NCBI GenBank assembly: GCA_902783755.1
Contig: CACZSC010000156.1
Location: 1 to 19,588 of the forward strand
Reading direction: 5' to 3'
Origin: an uncultured Ruminococcus sp.
GTDB lineage: Bacteria > Bacillota > Clostridia > Oscillospirales > CAG-272
Length of the DNA: 19,588 nucleotides
The notes under the pieces were generated by a model. The model saw only the letters and a program-made list of their open reading frames with translations. It was not told where the DNA came from and ran no database searches. The position numbers and the translations under genes were made by a program. This document shows, one piece after another, positions 16,223 through 19,588 of the stretch; position 1 is the first letter of the stretch; each line of letters starts with the position of its first letter.

Positions 16223-17133
16223 CGATCTTCAGCCCGTTCATAAACTGGTGGAACGGGATGACGCTTTTGCAGCAGATCTTTGCAGCCTGCGCCATACCGG
16301 CCACTCTTATACTCATAATCCAGTCGATCATGCTCATCGTGGGGCTTGCCGGGAACGCAGACAGCGCTGACAACGGCGAAGGCGATCACGACTCCGGGGA
16401 TGACGGCATCGACGATACTGACGGAGATACTGATATCGACGACTCGTCAGATTTTGATGATGTGTCCGGCATCGATGATGCCTCCGACCTGGACGATGCT
16501 TCCGACTTGGATGATGCTTCAGATCTGGATGACGCCTCAGACATCGATGACGCGTCAGACGCCGATGACACGGACTATGATTCCGGAGATGATGCCGACA
16601 CAGACATGGACTCCGACGCGGACGCGGATGACGTTTCCGACGGCAGTCATGAGACAGGGACCAATTACCATGTCTCAGACAGAAACGATGTGAACGCCGT
16701 GAGAAACCAGAGCGGCCACCACGCAAGCGGCCTGCGGCTCTTCACGGTCCGCGGGATCGTCGCTTTCCTGGCCATCGGAGGATGGCTCGGTGTTTCCATG
16801 ATTGACCTCAAGCTGAGCCCCGCGCCTGCCTTGATAATCGCCGTAATAGGCGGTTTCCTGGCAATGCTGCTGTGCGCTCTTGTGATAAGATGGTCTGTCA
16901 GACTTCAGGAAAACGGAACGATGTCTCTCAAGAACGCGATAGCCCATACCGCAACGGTCTACATCCCGATCCCCCCCGAAAGAACAGGTTACGGGAAAGT
17001 GAACCTGACGCTTCAGGAAAGCTATGTTGAGCTTGAAGCCATCACAGACAACAACGAAAAAATTCCCACGGGGACGGAAGTCCTTGTCGTGGGGATCGCT
17101 GATAAAAACACCCTGATAGTTAAACCTCTGTAA
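16219..17133 (+). CDS. NfeD-family membrane protein with long Asp-rich linker
   Basis: NfeD proteins partner with flotillins and stomatins. This 304-residue one has a first membrane helix (about 15-44), a highly acidic region (about 46-155), two more helices (about 178-197 and 203-225) and a C-terminal OB-fold domain (about 240-304, KVNLTLQESYVELEAI and TGTEVLVVGI). Two helices separate linker from OB fold, so both lie on the same membrane face; Arg-rich flanks (RWSVRLQ) argue for the cytosol. The linker contains six copies of a DDASDL-like hexapeptide. Bacillus subtilis YuaF, the partner of flotillin YuaG, is only about 174 residues, so the linker is an expansion. The start ATG at 16219 overlaps the DUF1836 stop. 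The flotillin gene follows after 37 bp. Confidence 0.87.
   Translation: MTIFSPFINWWNGMTLLQQIFAACAIPATLILIIQSIMLIVGLAGNADSADNGEGDHDSGDDGIDDTDGDTDIDDSSDFDDVSGIDDASDLDDASDLDDASDLDDASDIDDASDADDTDYDSGDDADTDMDSDADADDVSDGSHETGTNYHVSDRNDVNAVRNQSGHHASGLRLFTVRGIVAFLAIGGWLGVSMIDLKLSPAPALIIAVIGGFLAMLLCALVIRWSVRLQENGTMSLKNAIAHTATVYIPIPPERTGYGKVNLTLQESYVELEAITDNNEKIPTGTEVLVVGIADKNTLIVKPL
16456..16563 (+). repeat. Six 18-bp repeats coding for DDASDL-like hexapeptides
   Basis: Units begin at 16456 (DDVSGI), 16474, 16492, 16510 (each DDASDL), 16528 (DDASDI) and 16546 (DDASDA). The three identical hexapeptides use different synonymous codons, so the protein repeat has been kept while the DNA diverged. Confidence 0.9.
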
Positions 17134-17170
17134 CAAAAATCTATAATTATATAGAAAAGGAGATACAACC

Positions 17171-18601
17171 ATGCCGCCCTCTGTAATCATTCTTCTTTGT
17201 GTACTTGCAGTACTCGTATTCACAATGTTCCTTGTGGTCCTCTCGAGGTACCGCAGGTGTCCTTCGGATAAAATCCTCGTCATCTACGGTAAAGTCGGGA
17301 CCAACAGCGACGGAACCACCAGATCCGCCAAATGCATCCACGGCGGCGCCGCCTTCATATGGCCGGTGATCCAGTCGTATCAGTATCTGGATCTGACTCC
17401 CATGTCGATCAACGTGGATCTGACTAATGCCCTTTCACACCAGAACATACGTGTCGACGTTCCCTCAAGATTCACGGTAGGTATCTCGGTAGAACCCGGC
17501 GTCATGCAGAATGCGGCTGAGAGACTTCTCGGTCTCAAACTCGCTGAGATCCAGGAACTGGCCAAAGACATCATCTTCGGTCAGCTCCGTCTCGTAATCG
17601 CCACGATGGATATCGAGGAGATCAACACCGACCGTGACAAATTCCTTGAAGCGGTCTCACACAACGTGGAGACAGAGCTCAAGAAGATCGGTCTTCGCCT
17701 GATCAACGTCAACGTCACCGACATCACCGACGAGTCGGGATATATCGAAGCCCTCGGTAAAGAAGCTGCGGCAAAGGCTATCAACGACGCGAAAAAGTCC
17801 GTCGCCATCCACAACAGGGACGGTTCAATCGGCGAAGCATCCGCCCTCAAGGACCAGAGGATCTCCGTTGCGGAATCCAACGCGAACGCCATCAACGGAG
17901 AGAACGAATCGATGGCCGAGATCGCAATGTCCAACGCACAGCTGAGAGAAAAACAGGCTGAAGCTCAGCGCAGGGCCACTACGGCTGAAAAGATCTCTGC
18001 AGCGAAGGCCCTCGAAGAAGCATACGCAGCAGAGCAGCTGGCAGAAAAAGCCCGTGCGGAAAGAGAATTTGCAACAAAGCAGGCTGATATAATCACAGCC
18101 GCAAGGATAGAAAAAGAGCGGATGGAGCTTGAGGCTGAAGCAGAAGCGGAGCAGAACAGACGCCGCGCCAAAGGTGAAGCGGATGCAATCTTCGCGACCA
18201 TGGAAGCTCAGGCCCGCGGTGTCCAGGAAGTACTTGAAAAACAGGCTCTCGGTTATGCAAAGATAGTCGAAGCCGCAGGCGGAGACACATCTGCAGCGAT
18301 CCAGATGATGCTGGTAGACAAGATCGAACAGCTCACCAAGATCCAGGTCGAGGCCATCAAGAACCTCCAGATTGACAAGATCACCGTCTGGGATTCCATG
18401 GGAGGAAAGGGCGAAGGCGGTTCCACCACCGCGAACTTTCTGTCCGGCATGATGAAAGCCATCCCGCCCCTCAGCGATACCCTTAAGATGGCCGGGATAC
18501 AGATTCCTGAATTTCTCGGCAAGCAGATACCGGTGAACGAGGCAGAGCCTGCCCCGCAGGCTGTAGCTGAGCCTCAGGAAAATGAAGCAGCAGAAAAATA
18601 A
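17171..18601 (+). CDS. floT: Flotillin-like SPFH protein
   Basis: Flotillins scaffold membrane microdomains and organise signalling and secretion complexes. The 476-residue protein has an N-terminal membrane helix (4-26), then an SPFH/band 7 domain (about 28-200) with the flotillin-type start YRRCPSDKILVIYGKVG. A long Ala/Glu-rich coiled coil (about 215-360, with EAEAEAEQNRRRAKGEADA) follows, then a hydrophobic oligomerisation region and a Pro/Glu-rich tail. Length and layout match B. subtilis FloT (YuaG), and the preceding NfeD gene matches YuaF-YuaG order. AAAGGAG lies 9 bases before the ATG. An imperfectly understood AT-rich inverted repeat, TCTATA-ATTA-TATAGA, sits in the 37-bp gap. The lipoprotein gene follows after 14 bp. 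Confidence 0.93.
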   Translation: MPPSVIILLCVLAVLVFTMFLVVLSRYRRCPSDKILVIYGKVGTNSDGTTRSAKCIHGGAAFIWPVIQSYQYLDLTPMSINVDLTNALSHQNIRVDVPSRFTVGISVEPGVMQNAAERLLGLKLAEIQELAKDIIFGQLRLVIATMDIEEINTDRDKFLEAVSHNVETELKKIGLRLINVNVTDITDESGYIEALGKEAAAKAINDAKKSVAIHNRDGSIGEASALKDQRISVAESNANAINGENESMAEIAMSNAQLREKQAEAQRRATTAEKISAAKALEEAYAAEQLAEKARAEREFATKQADIITAARIEKERMELEAEAEAEQNRRRAKGEADAIFATMEAQARGVQEVLEKQALGYAKIVEAAGGDTSAAIQMMLVDKIEQLTKIQVEAIKNLQIDKITVWDSMGGKGEGGSTTANFLSGMMKAIPPLSDTLKMAGIQIPEFLGKQIPVNEAEPAPQAVAEPQENEAAEK

Positions 18602-18615
18602 GGCAACTAACAAAC

Positions 18616-19452
18616 ATGATAAAAAAGACAATATGCCTTATCGTTTCCGCAATGATCCTCATGTTGGCGCTCATATCCTGCGGATCAAAAGGCGTCACTG
18701 AAAGCGGGGATCCGGACACGCCGGAACCTCAGACTGACGAGACAATATCCGATCCGATCCCACAGACGGTCGAAGACTGCCTCTTCCTCTCCCCTGCAGT
18801 GAGGAGCGTCGACCTGACTGACGAGATTCAGACTGAAAGCTGCTTTGTGCAGGTGTATGATCTTGTCATATCAGCCGAAGCGGGAGATCTTCAGATAATG
18901 CTGGAACTGCCGGATACGTATCAGGAAAAGAAACTGGCCGCGATACTGTGGCTGCCTGATGCGGTCATCGACTCCACCCGTTTTCTGTGGCCTGCAGTCA
19001 ACGGATACGCCGTATTCACACTCTATTACAGAGGTTATCAGGATACACAGAGCACCGGCGAGATGGATTTCGGCGGCGACTGCGATCTGAATGACCTGAC
19101 AGCGATCCTGGATGTCATACGGGAATGCGGATTTGTGAACCGTGACAGAATATTCGCGGTAGGTGCATCTGTCTGGGAATCTATCGGACTTCAGCGCCTT
19201 CTTACCGAAAATGAAGCATCAGGCATCCGCGCTGCAGCACTCCCGAATCCCATAACAGACATGCGCGCGCTGTATGACTGGTCCACCGCCGAAAATGAAG
19301 GATGGCGTGAATTTTTCAGGCGCACCATAGGTGGATCCCCAGAGGAAGTTCCTGAAGAATACGACAAGCGTTCTTCAACAAGCCGTGAGCAAGGAGTCCC
19401 CCACTTCTGCAAGTGGAGGAAGAATTGCGTCCAGCACGGCGTTTATTCATAG
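18616..19452 (+). pseudogene. Lipoprotein with truncated alpha/beta-hydrolase domain
   Basis: A lipoprotein signal peptide ends in LISC (Cys22), followed by a Pro/Asp/Glu/Thr-rich spacer. From about residue 75 it resembles serine hydrolases of the prolyl-oligopeptidase type: AAILWLPDAVID, TLYYRGYQ, DLNDLTAILDVIRECGFVNRDRI, then the nucleophile elbow GASVWES (Ser185). The elbow lacks the usual following glycines. After EEVPEEYDKRSS (about 254) family members continue with a strand and the catalytic Asp and His. Here 24 unrelated residues and a stop follow, so the catalytic triad is incomplete. No other frame restores the domain, which points to a rearrangement near 19378 rather than a frameshift. 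The ribosome binding site is weak. Its place 14 bp after flotillin suggests it was last in that operon. Confidence 0.65.
19378..19451 (+). mobile_element. Possible right-end remnant of an IS200/IS605-type element
   Basis: TCCCCCACTT (19397-19406), loop CTGC and AAGTGGAGGA (19411-19420) form a hairpin with one mismatch. It resembles the subterminal hairpin at the right end of IS200/IS605 elements, where the tnpB gene and its guide RNA end. A second frame across it (QQAVSKESPTSASGG and on) stays open, as a tnpB tail would. It begins where the lipoprotein loses homology. No transposase body is present, so this is a tentative call. Confidence 0.35.
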
Positions 19453-19513
19453 TCACTTACGATTTCTCCTCCGTTTTTGATCTATTTTGTTACTCCAAAG
19501 GCCTTTATTCATA
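19442..19513 (+). repeat. Direct repeat TTTATTCATA
   Basis: The 10-mer TTTATTCATA occurs at 19442-19451 and 19504-19513, just after the suspected element end. The stretch from 19453 to the window end is AT-richer than the rest and shows no gene. Confidence 0.5.
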
Positions 19514-19588
19514 AAATGTTTACAATATAAGATGTCTGAAAAAGGCAAAATGGCAGCATTTGTACCATGTTTGGTATTTGTACTTTGC

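Noticed and set aside
16456..16563. Regular 18-bp repeats as a CRISPR-like array
   Set aside because: There are no spacers, the units are contiguous and in frame, and they encode an Asp-rich linker inside a clear NfeD gene.
17137..17160. Separate promoter or operator (TCTATA-ATTA-TATAGA) before flotillin
   Set aside because: A -10-like TATAAT is present, but no -35 at suitable spacing. The AT-rich inverted repeat can arise by chance in a short gap.

Overview
The window reads as chromosome of a strictly anaerobic, probably gut-dwelling member of the Clostridia. The reasons are an oxygen-sensitive glycyl-radical enzyme with its activase, strong AGGAGG-type ribosome binding sites, frequent AGG/AGA and ATA codons at moderate GC, and Firmicutes-typical genes (DUF1836 regulator, efp followed by a CD1247-type zinc-ribbon protein, NfeD plus flotillin). 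No rRNA, tRNA or CRISPR array was seen. The only trace of a mobile element is a suspected remnant at the right end.

Layout. (1) 30-1460 (+) is purB, ended by a terminator hairpin shared with the convergent gene. (2) 1543-4507 (-) holds a glycyl-radical activase overlapping a PFL-like glycyl-radical enzyme. From the same intergenic region, 4728-8125 (+) carries a cytoplasmic heparinase II/III-type lyase coupled by ATGA overlap to a MATE transporter. These four genes form the most interesting block. The enzyme has the radical glycine and one active-site cysteine, but its GCNWM motif matches neither the CC pair of pyruvate formate-lyase nor the GCVE motif of the dehydratase/choline lyase groups, so its reaction is probably undescribed. 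(3) 8257-9462 (+) holds efp, with an odd structured leader, and a CD1247-type acidic, Cys-rich zinc-ribbon protein. (4) 9516-13524 (+) holds a membrane-anchored J-domain protein and a 1012-residue fused ABC transporter whose extracytoplasmic domain contains tandem 16-residue helical repeats. (5) 13553-15445 (-) is a GH36 raffinose-synthase-like alpha-galactosidase. Its divergent partners at 15644-18601 (+) are a DUF1836 regulator, an NfeD protein with an Asp-rich hexapeptide repeat, and a flotillin. (6) 18616-19452 is a lipoprotein of the alpha/beta-hydrolase fold that loses its C-terminal half at about 19378. An IS200/IS605-like end hairpin and AT-richer DNA follow.

How they may work together. 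The lyase has no signal peptide, so it should cleave imported acidic oligosaccharides in the cytosol. The glycyl-radical enzyme could act on a product of that cleavage, and the MATE protein could move a substrate or product; this is inference from gene order only. DUF1836, NfeD, flotillin and lipoprotein look like one membrane-microdomain operon with its own regulator. The remaining genes are housekeeping or general envelope functions.
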